The position numbers and the translations under genes were made by a program. Below the pieces are notes generated by a model that saw only the letters and a program-made list of their open reading frames with translations, did not search any database and was not told the DNA's origin. Positions 39,650-49,006 of a stretch of DNA of 64,000 nt are shown piece after piece. Source of the stretch: Domibacillus sp. PGB-M46 (lineage in GTDB: Bacteria > Bacillota > Bacilli > Bacillales > Domibacillaceae); the NCBI RefSeq assembly GCF_022668875.1, contig NZ_JAKGCR010000001.1, positions 1 through 64,000 of the forward strand. The letters are read 5' to 3'. Position 1 is the first letter of the stretch, and each line of letters starts with the position of its first letter.

Positions 39650-40270
39650 GAGAGGTGCATAGGAGCTCCCTTCCCTGTTAAAAGGAAAAGAGTTCTTTTT
39701 TTTCTTTTTCTGACCGACAAATTCAGCGTGCAAAGCAGCGGCATACAGATATGATTTACCGCCAGACCCGTTTTGTTCCCTTATTTCATACAAGTCGATT
39801 TCCCAAAATTCGTTGTACGACTCATCAGAAAACAAAAAAAGACATGCGGGGCTTCCGGGTGTACTTCGGAACCTGCTGCTTTTTTGTTGCTTAACCGAAA
39901 AGAATGCTTGAACCTCTTGGCTGTGACTTCCCGGCCAAAAACAGCTGCTGTCCTATTTAGATACTTTATTTTTGAGCCGTTCTTCCTGCCAGCTCAACGC
40001 CAATTACTGGTACCTGCCGGCCAAAGCAGATTATACTCTCCGGGTTTTCCATCAAATCCACTGTTGCCGCCACAGAGCCAGCTTTAAAATCCGTTAGTTA
40101 AATGCATATAAGCTCTTTCCGCTTTCTTATTATAAGTAATTTGCTCTCTCTCCCCTTGTCCTCCAATCATTTAAGGCTGAGGCCAAAGTATTTCTCATGA
40201 CCGCCGAAAAAAACAGCCTGCGGCCATGCTTTTTACTTTTTCACTTTACCCTGTCTTCGGTAAATAAAAA
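39650..40270. other. Intergenic region with terminators only
   Basis: After the terminator at 39661, about 570 bp hold no supportable gene. A hairpin with A and T flanks at 39835-39886 (GGCTTCCG...CTTCGGAACC) looks like a second, orphan terminator. A minus-strand frame ending under it reads protein-like for about 40 residues (MFSDESYNEFWEIDLYEI) but has no clear ribosome binding site and runs into low complexity; possibly gene debris. Confidence 0.4.
39661..39700 (+). terminator. Terminator after the secreted-protein gene
   Basis: AGGAGCTC and GAGTTCTT arms with inner CTTCC/GGAA pairing, followed by a T8 run. Confidence 0.7.
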
Positions 40271-40297
40271 GCAAAAAAAGACGGTTTTAGCCGTCTC
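40271..40297 (-). terminator. Terminator after the sodium:solute symporter gene
   Basis: AGACGG/CCGTCT stem with a 6-base loop followed by T7 on the minus strand, directly at the stop codon. Confidence 0.85.
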
Positions 40298-42103
40298 TTA
40301 TTTGTGGATTTCCGCTGCTTCAAGCTGTTCATTGATCGATGTTTCTGCTGCCTGGACCGTATTTTGTTTTTCAATATAACGGCTATATTTATCATTCCAT
40401 CTTTTTACGGCCCATACGGCCACAATAGCCGTCAGAATGGCCGATCCTGTTAATGCCGGCCAGAACAAGGGAGAAACGATCCCTCCTTCATATGCAAGGC
40501 CAACTGGAGAAAAAACGATATAGAATTCAAACATCAGTCCGATCAGTACGACAGCCGCTGCCAGGGAATATTTCCATGGTTTCATGTCAATCTTTGGATG
40601 CGGTGTGTAGCTCCATGCTTTTTTCGCCGGGTATAGCTTCCCGATAACGAGCATGATAATGAGTTCTGTTATAAATAAAATACCATACACGTGAATATAA
40701 TTGATTTCGAGCGAAAAACCAAAAAGGTGGTTTGTTCCCCAAATCATCATATAGTAGGTAATCACGTGAAAAACAATGACCACCTTAGCAGCAGCCGGCG
40801 GTACACGTCTGGCAAAAATGCCAATAAGAACGATCGTGATAATCGGGATATTAAAAAAACCAGTAAAGCGGCGAATTAACTCCCATAAGCCGTCTGGTGC
40901 ATACATAAGCAAGGGGGATACGCAAAAACTGATAACCGCAAGGCCCGCTGTAAACCATTTGCTTAAGCTGAGAAGCTTGGCATCCGATAAATGAGGCTTC
41001 CAAGGCTGAACAACATCGAGGGCAAACATCGTTGCAGCTGAATTGATCAGCGCATTAAAAGTGCTGAATACCGCACCAAGCAGTACAACTAAAAAAAGTC
41101 CCTGCAGGTACCATGGCAGAATATTGGCCGCCAGTGTCGGATATGCCAGGTCAATAGACGCCAGCTTTCCACCATACAAATGAAAAGCCATAACGCCCGG
41201 AAGCATCATAAACACCGGGACAAGCAGTTTAAAAAAGCCGGTATACAGTACGCCTTTTTGTCCTTCCGCCAGGTTTCGGGCTCCAAGTGTCCGCTGAATG
41301 GCATACTGGTTTGTTCCCCAATAAAAAAGATTCGCCCAAATCATCCCAGTAAAAATGGTCGCAAAAGGAACTGAATCGGTACTTGACCCAACCGCGTTTA
41401 ATTTTTCGGGATGGTTTGTGGCCATCTTTTGAAAACCTTCTGCGATATTGCCGCTTCCTAGTTGATACAGCGCCATGACTGGAATAAGCGCACAAATGAC
41501 GAGCAAGCCGATTCCAATAAAGGTATCCGACACAGCGATCGCCTTCATTCCGCCAAAAATGGCAAAAAACGCGCCGATGATGCCGATCACCCACACCATC
41601 AGCCAAATGGACTGTGTGTAAGAAATGCCAAGTAAGCTTTCTGCATTAAACAGCTTCATAACCCCTAATGCCCCTGAATACAAGGTCGAGGGAATGGTAA
41701 CAAAGACATAACCGAGCATAAATAGCACAACCGCAAGCCGCCGGACTCCTTCGTCATACCGATCCCGCAGAAATTGCGGAAGTGTCGTAAACGCGCCACC
41801 CAAATAGCGGGGCAGGAGAATCAGCGCCATGATGACAATCGCCAAAACGGCAGTGACTTCCCACGCCATGTTGCTCATGTTCGTCCCATACGCCTGTCCA
41901 TTTAATCCGACCATTTGCTCGGCAGATAAATTTGTCAGGATCAAAGCCCCGGCAATAAAGCCGCCGCCCAAGCCGCGCCCGGCCAAAAAATACCCTTCTG
42001 TTGTGGAATTAGCCCCTTTTGTTTTTTTGTACGTCCAGATGCCGAGCAGCATAATGATGACCGCACTCGACAACAGTGTAAACCAGATATTTTGACTGCC
42101 CAT
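40298..42103 (-). CDS. Sodium:solute symporter (SGLT-like)
   Basis: About 601 residues with 14 or so membrane segments, SSS family. The early AEQMVGLNGQAYGTNMSNMAWE and GRGLGGGFIAGALILTNLSAEQ are typical of the sugar branch (SglT-like), which cotransports Na+ with glucose, galactose, inositol or sialic acid. I placed the start at ATG 42103 because GGAAGGA lies eight bases before it. It is monocistronic with its own terminator. The substrate is unknown; another myo-inositol uptake route is possible. Confidence 0.88.
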   Translation of the reverse strand: MGSQNIWFTLLSSAVIIMLLGIWTYKKTKGANSTTEGYFLAGRGLGGGFIAGALILTNLSAEQMVGLNGQAYGTNMSNMAWEVTAVLAIVIMALILLPRYLGGAFTTLPQFLRDRYDEGVRRLAVVLFMLGYVFVTIPSTLYSGALGVMKLFNAESLLGISYTQSIWLMVWVIGIIGAFFAIFGGMKAIAVSDTFIGIGLLVICALIPVMALYQLGSGNIAEGFQKMATNHPEKLNAVGSSTDSVPFATIFTGMIWANLFYWGTNQYAIQRTLGARNLAEGQKGVLYTGFFKLLVPVFMMLPGVMAFHLYGGKLASIDLAYPTLAANILPWYLQGLFLVVLLGAVFSTFNALINSAATMFALDVVQPWKPHLSDAKLLSLSKWFTAGLAVISFCVSPLLMYAPDGLWELIRRFTGFFNIPIITIVLIGIFARRVPPAAAKVVIVFHVITYYMMIWGTNHLFGFSLEINYIHVYGILFITELIIMLVIGKLYPAKKAWSYTPHPKIDMKPWKYSLAAAVVLIGLMFEFYIVFSPVGLAYEGGIVSPLFWPALTGSAILTAIVAVWAVKRWNDKYSRYIEKQNTVQAAETSINEQLEAAEIHK

Positions 42104-42330
42104 CCTATCGTTCCTTCCATCCCCGTTGTCTTTTTTCATTAAAAGAAGCGATCCACTATGTACAGTCGCCGAATGCAGGGCGTGTGCCCAGTAAGTATGC
42201 CATCCTCATACCCATGTTTCGATAGAATAAACCTCTTTCCCTTCCTTTTTCCATCAATTAGAAAAAACAGCCGGCTTTGAAGGAACCCTGCTGCCTAAAA
42301 GAATGCGTACATCTCCAGTTCCCCTTTTTA

Positions 42331-42741
42331 TTATTGAATGACTTTTTTTAATTCGTTCACTGACTCTTTCGACATCGTTCCATACCCTTCCTCTTCTTTC
42401 TCACCAATTATTTCTGCCGTGCCCTTTTCATGCAGCCAAATTCTATAAGTCTGCAGACGCTCCGGCATGCCTGCGTCCTGTTCAAAAAACAACACAACTC
42501 TCACATCCTCCATTGTCGCCATTGCTGCCTGGGTACCCGGCTCCCATTTTGCCTGCTTGAATACCTTCTCTAATGCCTTAACCTCTTCTTTTTTTATAAT
42601 GGTTGCCGTCTCTCCAACAAGCTGGTTTTCTTCAAAACGCTCCACGTCAATTCTTGTTAAATCTGACTCCTCACTCTCACTGCATCCTGCAATCAAGATT
42701 GTCATTCCTGCAGCCATCAGCCCGGCTATTTTTTTCCTCAT
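42331..42741 (-). CDS. Hypothetical lipoprotein
   Basis: A 136-residue lipoprotein with a lysine-rich start, hydrophobic stretch and lipobox LIAGC (Cys20). The mature part is acidic and of mixed alpha/beta composition (VRVVLFFEQDAG, TYRIWLHEKGTAEI). AGGAGGAG precedes the ATG. No family recognised. Confidence 0.75.
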   Translation of the reverse strand: MRKKIAGLMAAGMTILIAGCSESEESDLTRIDVERFEENQLVGETATIIKKEEVKALEKVFKQAKWEPGTQAAMATMEDVRVVLFFEQDAGMPERLQTYRIWLHEKGTAEIIGEKEEEGYGTMSKESVNELKKVIQ

Positions 42742-43130
42742 TTTTTCTCCTCCTTTTTATCAGCAAAACAGCGTTAGAAAAAGGCTAAATTCAAAAAAGG
42801 ATCTTCCATATCTTGAGCGAATGTTTTGCGTTTTTCCCCATCCTGCTCACTTTCTTTTTGTTATTTTTATCCATTATATAACAGGAAGAGCATACAGCGG
42901 ATTGGTTTTATAAAAAAAGCCAGACAGATGTTACCTTATTCAATCACATACAGCGTTTGGCCGCCTCCTCCAAACAAGCCATCGCCGCTTTTTGTTTGCT
43001 ATTAATGAAAATAATAGAGTCTATTCTTTGGATGAACCCATGAAATAGTTACAGAATTGTTTTCCAGCTTGTGAATCTTAAAGAAGATCATTTAGTCTTG
43101 TGATAAACTGATTGAAAAGGAGGCATTAGC
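42742..43130. other. Intergenic region before the vanZ-like gene
   Basis: About 390 A/T-rich bases. On the minus strand near 42935-42995 an 18-codon tail (KSGDGLFGGGGQTLYVIE) is preceded at once by stop codons, suggesting a decayed gene end. No intact gene seen. Confidence 0.4.
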
Positions 43131-43184
43131 ATGATCGATCAATGTAAAAAAAAGCAAAAAGCAAAGCCGGAGCGGCATACGTGA
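43131..43184 (+). CDS. 17-codon leader peptide coupled to the vanZ-like gene
   Basis: ATG with a strong AAAAGGAGG site, coding MIDQCKKKQKAKPERHT. Its TGA overlaps the GTG start of the next gene (GTGA). The next gene has no ribosome binding site of its own, so ribosomes ending the leader probably restart there. The sequence is lysine-rich and resembles no family. Confidence 0.5.
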   Translation: MIDQCKKKQKAKPERHT

Positions 43185-43768
43185 AAACATCATTTGGCCT
43201 TTCTGCCTTGCTGTCGCAAGGATTGTTTCTCGCATTCCTCCCTGTTTGGTTTATGCTTTTTTCGTATCTTCACCCTGTGGTCATTGTTGTTGTATGGGCG
43301 ACGCTGACTACGCTTGTTTTCTTAATCGTGTACGGCTTTCGCCAGGATACAATTCATATATCGGCAAAGTTTTTAAAATGGATAATGGCCCTTTACACAG
43401 CCGCTCTGCTTATTCTGCTGTTTTTTCGGCCATCAAATCAGGCTTATGAGAATATGAATCTTATACCATTTCACACGATCCGCCTTTTTTTAAGCGGAGA
43501 GGCAGATGCGTTTGTGGCCTTTTACAATATAGCCGCAAATGTCGTGCTGTTCGTACCATACGGCATGTTCTGGATGCTGACAGCGTCCCCTTCCCTTCTG
43601 CAAAAAACGCTTGTGCCCGTTCTGGTTATTACCTTGATCGAGTTGGTGCAATTTGTTACTCACCGGGGCAGCTTGGATATAGATGACTTGATCTTAAATG
43701 TCGCTGGCGTGTTCCTTGGATACGCGTTGTATCCGTTGGGCCGGCGTGTTTTGCGTGTGATCCGCTAG
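43181..43768 (+). CDS. VanZ-family membrane protein
   Basis: A 195-residue protein with five hydrophobic segments and the VanZ pattern: NLIPFHTIRLF in the middle, NIAANVVLFVPYGMF, and ELVQFVTHRGSLDIDDLILNVAGVFLGY. VanZ proteins give low-level teicoplanin resistance in some hosts; in most Bacilli the role is unknown. It starts with GTG inside the stop codon of an upstream leader peptide. Confidence 0.88.
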   Translation: MKTSFGLSALLSQGLFLAFLPVWFMLFSYLHPVVIVVVWATLTTLVFLIVYGFRQDTIHISAKFLKWIMALYTAALLILLFFRPSNQAYENMNLIPFHTIRLFLSGEADAFVAFYNIAANVVLFVPYGMFWMLTASPSLLQKTLVPVLVITLIELVQFVTHRGSLDIDDLILNVAGVFLGYALYPLGRRVLRVIR

Positions 43769-43784
43769 TTACTTCTAGAAATAT

Positions 43785-43823
43785 AAAATCCGGCAGACCT
43801 TCATGCAGGCCTGCCGGATTTTT
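43785..43823. terminator. Terminator between the convergent vanZ-like and SLH genes
   Basis: AAATCCGGCAG and CTGCCGGATTT form an 11-bp stem with A and T runs on both sides, serving both convergent genes. Confidence 0.9.
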
Positions 43824-43838
43824 ATTTTATGCTTTTAC

Positions 43839-45761
43839 TTATTCCGCTATAGGCAGCTTATTCACATAAGTGCTGTACACGTAGCCTGTCTGGGACGGGC
43901 TATCTGACACGATCTCCGCCCACTCTCCATCCTTGATAATGGTAACTGGCATGCCGCTCGCTTTATATGTGTACAAGATGCTTTGACTTGTGCTTGGACC
44001 TGTGCGCACGTTTAAGTCTGGGGTGTTCGTGAAACCGATCGTATAGCGGCCAAAGTCTTGCCCGCCCATTGCCTGGTCAACCGTATACATATGGCCGGCA
44101 AATTTTGCGCCCCAGTAAGGATCGGATGCGTATTTCACGTTTACGCCTGTTGTTTTGTTTCCAGGCACGGAGCCATTAAACCGCCAGTGCGTTGGTGTGA
44201 AATATCCCGCTCCTAAGTAATCTTTTGCAAGTGCCGTTACACCTTCTTCTACGGTTTTAAACACAGAGCCTCCAGTAGGATCAGAGTCGTACACTTTCAA
44301 GCCGAATAAATTATTGATCGTCTGTGCTTTATCACTCATTCCGTAATCACTTTCGTGAACCGCCAGTGTAACGATCATAAGTGCGTTAACGTTATATAGG
44401 CTTTCTGCTTTTTTGGCCATCGTACCAAGGCCAATCAGCTTGCTTTTCGCTGTGGCATTTGCGTATTTAGAAAGGCCCGTCGCCTGTCTTTCCGCCAGCA
44501 CTTTTTGAATATAGGCATCAAGCTCGGCTGCTGTGTAATTCGTTTTCGTGCGGCCGGACAGGAACTGGAAGTATTGATATTCATGCCCTGCCTGCTGACC
44601 TGCTTCATTGTAAAACGAGAAGCCATCCCAGCTGTAATACTTTGGGCCTGCCTGCATAAATGATGGTGCCGGTCCGGCTGTATACGCGACTGTCTTGTTT
44701 GTGTCAACGTTGTAAATGTGATGGACAAGCAAACCATTTGATACAGAATAATAACCGCGCCCTTTTGCGCCTTCATACGGTACAAGGCGTGTATCTTCCG
44801 GCTTCATAAAATACTCGCTTCCGCCAAGGTATACCTTTACGTATGAATCGGTCGAAGTAATGTACTGCAGCTCGGCTGGAATGCCGCTGCTTCCAATTGC
44901 AGAGGCCGTCACATATGTTTTGGCTGTTTTCAGCGTTTCGTCGGAATAAAGATCAACCGTCGCTTTACCGCTTTCCGGCTTGGCAAAAACCATGCCTCCA
45001 TATTCTTTCATATATATAATTTTCCCATTTTCAAGCAGAAGCTCAGCACCATTTTTGTCCATGGCTTGTTTGGCAGCATCAAAGGATTCATACGTAACAG
45101 CCGAAGGTGTGATCGTACCAGCTGCATCAATCATCGCTGTTTCAAACGGCTTAATAATCGGCTCCGGCAGGTTTCCTTCAAGCATCCGGTAAATAAACGC
45201 AGCTGCTTGTCCGCGGCGCGCGTTATCCAGCGGGCCGAATCGTCCATCTGTATACCCAGAAATGATGCCTAAGCTGACACTTTTGCCGATTGCCACTCGA
45301 TATGCCGAGCTGATATTGTCAATATCTGTGAATGAAGGCTTTACATACGCAGCATCTTTTCCTAAATAGTTGAGCGCATTGCTGATCATAAGCGCCATAT
45401 CCTGGCGGGTAATCGTTGCTTTTGGCGAGAAATTTCCGTCTGAACCGCCGTTAATAATGCCGGCAGCAGCCGCGGCATTTACATAAGGAGCCAGCTTAGC
45501 TGAAGCCGGGACATCTTTAAATCGCTCTGGTCCTTCCGGCAGCTGCAAGGCACGAGCTAAGAACGTCGCAAATTCTTCCCGCGTAACGCTGTTGTCCGGC
45601 TTATACGAGCCATCTTCATAGCCGCTCATAATACCGGCTTCAATAACGGCACTCAGTTCTCTGCCAAGCGAATCGCCGGCTGCCCCTACCTTATTTTCGG
45701 ATAAAGGTACAAGCGGAAACAATAAGCTGGCCGCCAGCACATATGAACCTATTTTTTTCAT
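43839..45761 (-). CDS. SLH-domain cell-wall glucosaminidase
   Basis: About 640 residues. Signal peptide, three S-layer-homology domains (ELSAVIEAGIMSGYEDGSYKPDNSVTR type, about residues 35-205), a middle beta-rich region, a glucosaminidase domain (LMIVTLAVHESDYGMSDKAQTINNLFGLK, with the catalytic-type Glu in HESDYG) and a C-terminal SH3 domain (LNVRTGPSTSQSILYTY). It should be held on the cell wall by pyruvylated secondary polymer and cleave peptidoglycan glycan chains. The ATG at 45761 is a choice; a GTG seven codons earlier is possible. It is followed upstream by a second SLH hydrolase gene in the same direction. Confidence 0.88.
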   Translation of the reverse strand: MKKIGSYVLAASLLFPLVPLSENKVGAAGDSLGRELSAVIEAGIMSGYEDGSYKPDNSVTREEFATFLARALQLPEGPERFKDVPASAKLAPYVNAAAAAGIINGGSDGNFSPKATITRQDMALMISNALNYLGKDAAYVKPSFTDIDNISSAYRVAIGKSVSLGIISGYTDGRFGPLDNARRGQAAAFIYRMLEGNLPEPIIKPFETAMIDAAGTITPSAVTYESFDAAKQAMDKNGAELLLENGKIIYMKEYGGMVFAKPESGKATVDLYSDETLKTAKTYVTASAIGSSGIPAELQYITSTDSYVKVYLGGSEYFMKPEDTRLVPYEGAKGRGYYSVSNGLLVHHIYNVDTNKTVAYTAGPAPSFMQAGPKYYSWDGFSFYNEAGQQAGHEYQYFQFLSGRTKTNYTAAELDAYIQKVLAERQATGLSKYANATAKSKLIGLGTMAKKAESLYNVNALMIVTLAVHESDYGMSDKAQTINNLFGLKVYDSDPTGGSVFKTVEEGVTALAKDYLGAGYFTPTHWRFNGSVPGNKTTGVNVKYASDPYWGAKFAGHMYTVDQAMGGQDFGRYTIGFTNTPDLNVRTGPSTSQSILYTYKASGMPVTIIKDGEWAEIVSDSPSQTGYVYSTYVNKLPIAE

Positions 45762-45921
45762 TCTCTCCAAAACTCCCCTCACTGCTTATCTTGTATGTAC
45801 GTTTACAGCTCATAGCTGCTCTTTTTCTCAAATGATTACTTTAATACATTATAATGGAAAAAAATCCACACTCCTACTCTTTTTTTCGGCTTTCCTTTCT
45901 TACTTGTTTAGAAGTCTGCCA

Positions 45922-45950
45922 AAGAAAAAAGGAAAGCCAGCCGGCTTTCC
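45922..45950 (-). terminator. Terminator after the SLH-amidase gene
   Basis: GGAAAGCC/GGCTTTCC 8-bp stem with a 4-base loop and T6 on the minus strand, at the stop codon. Confidence 0.9.
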
Positions 45951-47357
45951 TTATGAGTTAGCTAGATCGTATAATGAATCAACATCATAGCCTTTTGCTT
46001 TATAGTAATCCAAAATACCGTAGTAAAGGGCTTTAGACATCACTGTCTGCCAGTAATCCGACTTTAGCTTGTCATTCTCCTCTTTATTCGTAATAAACCC
46101 TAGCTCCACTAACGCGGATGGCACTGTATTGTATTTCAATACACCTAAATCTGTTCTTCTTACTAAACCACGGTCTTTTAAATTCCAAGCCTGCAGCATA
46201 CGGTTCTGAAGTTTTTCAGCCAGCAGCTTGCTATCCGCTGAATTAGCGGTATTCGCGGCGCTATAATATAGTGTTTCCGTGCCGTTTGCACTTGAACTTG
46301 CTGCAGCGTTGGCATGGATACTGACAAACACATTACCGTTGTTTTTGCTCGCAAATGCAGCACGGTTATTGATCGTGATAAATGTATCTGTTGAACGAGT
46401 CATCTTCACATTAAACGGTGTTTGTTTCAATAGCTCGTTCACTTTCAAACCTGTTTTCAGCACAACGTCTTTTTCCTGAAGTCCAAAACCAATTGCTCCC
46501 GGATCCCGCCCGCCATGACCCGGATCTAAAATAATCGTTTGATTTGACAGGCGTGGATCACTTGCTGCGCTCTTCGTCTCTGTATCACGCAGATAAAAAG
46601 CATTAACGAAACCAACGACTTCTCCTGACTGAATATAAATCCAGTCACCCACTTTATGGGCTGCCGAAACTTGTGCATTTTCAGCTAGTTTTCCTTTTGA
46701 ACCATAAGCGGTTGACGGGCCTGAGCGGATATTCAAGTCGCCCACATTCGCCCACATTGTCTTATCAAAATCGTTCGTTTTGACAAGGCGAAACCCTGGA
46801 TTGATGGCACGCGCAAGAAAAACGGAAAAGTCTGTGCGCTTTAGCAGCTGACCGGCACCAAACGTGCCATCATCTACACCTTGAGCAATTCCCTTTGATG
46901 TTAATGCTTTGGCCGCGCCTGACAGTGTACCGCCGAACGAATAGTCAAACGCCTTCGCCATCATGACAGCCATTTCGCCGCGCGTCACTGGTTTATCCGG
47001 CAAAAAGCGGCCGCCGTCATAGCCTGAGAAAATCTTTTTATCTACCGCCGATTGTATATACCCGGACGCAAAATTTCCTGAACCTACATCCACAAAGTTA
47101 GTGGCTCTCTTTGTTCCATCCAGCTGCAGGGCCCGTCCAATAAAGGCCGCTGCCTCTGCACGTGTAACGGTTTTATCGGCGCCAAATACTGTTGTGGACG
47201 ATCCGTTTGCAATCTTTCCTTCGGCTAAATAATTAACTTCTTTTGCTGCACGGCTTGGCACATCAACAAACCCGGCTGCTTGAGCAGGCAGCCCAAAACC
47301 AGCCATTGATAGAATAAGCACGAGTACCAAACCAATTATTACTGCTTGTTTTTTCAA
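45951..47357 (-). CDS. SLH-domain N-acetylmuramoyl-L-alanine amidase
   Basis: A 468-residue wall hydrolase. Signal peptide, three SLH domains (about residues 28-190), an SH3 domain (LNIRSGPSTAYGSKGKL, about 210-265) and a zinc-dependent Amidase_3 domain with IILDPGHGGRDPGA (first His), the conserved Glu in LQEKDVVLKT, VFVSIHANA (second His) and ELGFITNKEEN (catalytic Glu). It cuts the amide between MurNAc and the stem peptide. Separate from the glucosaminidase gene by a terminator, but the two attack complementary bonds. Confidence 0.92.
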   Translation of the reverse strand: MKKQAVIIGLVLVLILSMAGFGLPAQAAGFVDVPSRAAKEVNYLAEGKIANGSSTTVFGADKTVTRAEAAAFIGRALQLDGTKRATNFVDVGSGNFASGYIQSAVDKKIFSGYDGGRFLPDKPVTRGEMAVMMAKAFDYSFGGTLSGAAKALTSKGIAQGVDDGTFGAGQLLKRTDFSVFLARAINPGFRLVKTNDFDKTMWANVGDLNIRSGPSTAYGSKGKLAENAQVSAAHKVGDWIYIQSGEVVGFVNAFYLRDTETKSAASDPRLSNQTIILDPGHGGRDPGAIGFGLQEKDVVLKTGLKVNELLKQTPFNVKMTRSTDTFITINNRAAFASKNNGNVFVSIHANAAASSSANGTETLYYSAANTANSADSKLLAEKLQNRMLQAWNLKDRGLVRRTDLGVLKYNTVPSALVELGFITNKEENDKLKSDYWQTVMSKALYYGILDYYKAKGYDVDSLYDLANS

Positions 47358-47552
47358 ACCTTTTCCTCCAGTTCTCTTTTGTTACAGAATCCAGCTCTCT
47401 ATTGGTTAATTTTACATATTAAATTCTATTTTTCTATCATTTTACTTTAATTGTAATCTAATTGTTATTTTTGATATCCAATAGTCATTATGTCCATATT
47501 TCTAAAAAATTACCTGTTTACTGTTTAAATGAAGATATTCTTCGAATCTTCT

Positions 47553-47579
47553 TATACTTTCGAACTATTAAGCCGATAA
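47553..47579 (+). promoter_or_regulatory. SigD-type promoter of the yjfB-like gene
   Basis: TATA, 15 bp, GCCGATAA. The SigD consensus is TAAA-N15-GCCGATAT. It ends 20 bp before the ATG of a putative motility protein. Confidence 0.65.
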
Positions 47580-47599
47580 TAAAAAGGGAGGTGAGACGT

Positions 47600-47773
47600 A
47601 TGGATATCGCTGCTTTATCGACTGGCATAAGCCAGGCTTCCCTTAACCAAAGTGTCAGTATTGCGCTGACGAAAAAAACGATGGATATGGCCCAGCAAAA
47701 TGCCAGCCAAATGGTGCAAATGCTGCAGGCTCCTCATCCAACGCTCGGAAAATCAATTGACGTAAAAGCGTAA
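47600..47773 (+). CDS. yjfB: YjfB-family putative motility protein
   Basis: A 57-residue protein starting MDIAALSTGISQASLNQSV and ending in PHPTLGKSIDVKA, the pattern of the YjfB family (putative motility proteins in Bacillus). GGGAGGTGA lies just before the ATG, and a SigD-type promoter is upstream, consistent with flagellar-regulon expression. The molecular role is unknown. Confidence 0.85.
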   Translation: MDIAALSTGISQASLNQSVSIALTKKTMDMAQQNASQMVQMLQAPHPTLGKSIDVKA

Positions 47774-48415
47774 CAGAAAAAGCAGCGGACCAATCTGCTG
47801 CTTTTTCTGTACGCATAATATAAAAGGATAATGGTTTATCGCCTTCATATCCTTCACTGTTATCGATCACACCAAGCTCTTTCACGAAATAATACAAAAT
47901 AATGATATATTTCTTTAAGCTGGATGCAAGTAAAACCCGTTCATCATATTCATGATCCACCTCGACGACCTGCCCGTACTGACCCTTCATATATGGATCA
48001 AGGTCGATAGTAATAAAGTTGCCGCCTCCATCATGCTGAAAAGGAATTTGTTAGACAGCATTTCATTAATTTTCACATAACCAGCCGGGATGGACCGAAT
48101 AAGATACCGTCCTTTTACATTGCGGACCGCAAAGTCAACTTCACGGACAATTTCGTCCCAGTTCATCAGCGGGTTTCCGCCAATATGCGCATATGACGCG
48201 CCCTCTTGTTCAATATCTTCTGTCCATTGATCAGCGTCGTTGCCGTTACAGAGCGTATAAAGCATGACGAAGTCATCAATTGGTTCTTTCTCATAATGGT
48301 TAAAAACCGGGAAAATTTGTTTTCTTTCATTTTCTGGAAAAAGCGGTGTGCACAGTCTGCCAAATGGTCCGCTTAAAAAAGCATGGTATTCTTTCCAGAG
48401 TTTATCAAATGGCAT
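47655..48415 (-). pseudogene. Frameshifted SMI1/KNR4-family (immunity-type) gene
   Basis: The first 142-codon frame (48415-47987) has the SMI1/KNR4 features FVMLYTLCNGNDADQW and GGNPLMNWDEI, but goes out of frame near 48030. Continuing in the other frame gives PFQHDGGGNFITIDLDP...GQVVEVDHEYDE, the family's conserved C-terminal core. So a one-base change disrupts it, or the sequence has an error. The second frame runs on antisense through the yjfB terminator, so its natural stop is also lost. Family members include immunity proteins against polymorphic toxins; no toxin is nearby. Confidence 0.7.
47773..47810 (+). terminator. Terminator after the yjfB-like gene
   Basis: ACAGAAAAAGCAGC and GCTGCTTTTTCTGT form a perfect 14-bp stem with a 10-base loop, at the stop codon. 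Confidence 0.9.
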
Positions 48416-48482
48416 TGGTTTATATGTATAGAGGAGTTTTGTAGTGAACAGGCATTATAATCCTGAATAAAAAAATCCATCA

Positions 48483-48521
48483 AAAAAGACCCCCACATGC
48501 TGCTTGGAGGTCCTTTTTCCC
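48483..48521 (-). terminator. Terminator after the 63-aa gene
   Basis: On the minus strand AAGGACCTCC pairs with GGGGGTCTTT around a loop, followed by T's. Confidence 0.7.
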
Positions 48522-48542
48522 TTATTCACTATTTAAATTCAG

Positions 48543-48734
48543 TTAAAATAAACTACTAAACAAAATATATTGGTCTCTTAATTTTTCTTCATCGGATTTG
48601 TCGGCTGCGTCTCTCGTTACATCGCGTTCACGGGCTAAGATATAAACTCCGTCGTCTTCTGCGGCTAGTTTTGTTAAAACATGCATTGACTGAATATCTG
48701 CTGTACCAGGATCAAATTCGTGTAACGAAGCCAT
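48543..48734 (-). CDS. Small hypothetical protein (63 aa)
   Basis: A 63-residue acidic, soluble protein (MASLHEFDPGTADIQS start) with a helical middle and an FSSLF end. The ATG has AGGAGG-type sequence upstream and a terminator follows, supporting a real gene. No family recognised. Confidence 0.6.
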   Translation of the reverse strand: MASLHEFDPGTADIQSMHVLTKLAAEDDGVYILARERDVTRDAADKSDEEKLRDQYILFSSLF

Positions 48735-48880
48735 TTTTCATTTCCTCCTCTTAATTCAGTTTGATCTATCAGGCAACCTACTGAAAAAATGAAAGAAGCT
48801 CGACATTATCCTGACATTTCCTTTTCATACCGGCCCCGCCTGCGCCAAATATACTGACAGCCACTCACGCTATCCCGCCT

Positions 48881-48912
48881 AAGAACACACATGTCGCGTG
48901 TTCTTCTTTTTT
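48881..48912 (+). terminator. Orphan terminator
   Basis: AAGAACAC and GTGTTCTT arms with a 9-base loop, then CTTTTTT, oriented for plus-strand transcription. No plus-strand gene lies upstream within 1 kb except yjfB, which has its own terminator. Confidence 0.7.
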
Positions 48913-49006
48913 ACCCGGACAAATCTATTTTCAAACCTTTTTCTATTATTTTTTATAAGATTATATATGTATTGGGCAGAACCTGCTGCCCAGGCTCAAC
49001 TCGTTC

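Noticed and set aside
39690-39835. Short minus-strand protein-like frame MFSDESYNEFWEIDL
   Set aside because: No ribosome binding site and it runs into low complexity and the terminator of the opposite gene; possibly debris, not a gene.
41229-41606. 125-codon antisense ORF within the symporter gene
   Set aside because: Same strand but other frame of the symporter gene with no start signal; a shadow of the coding sequence.
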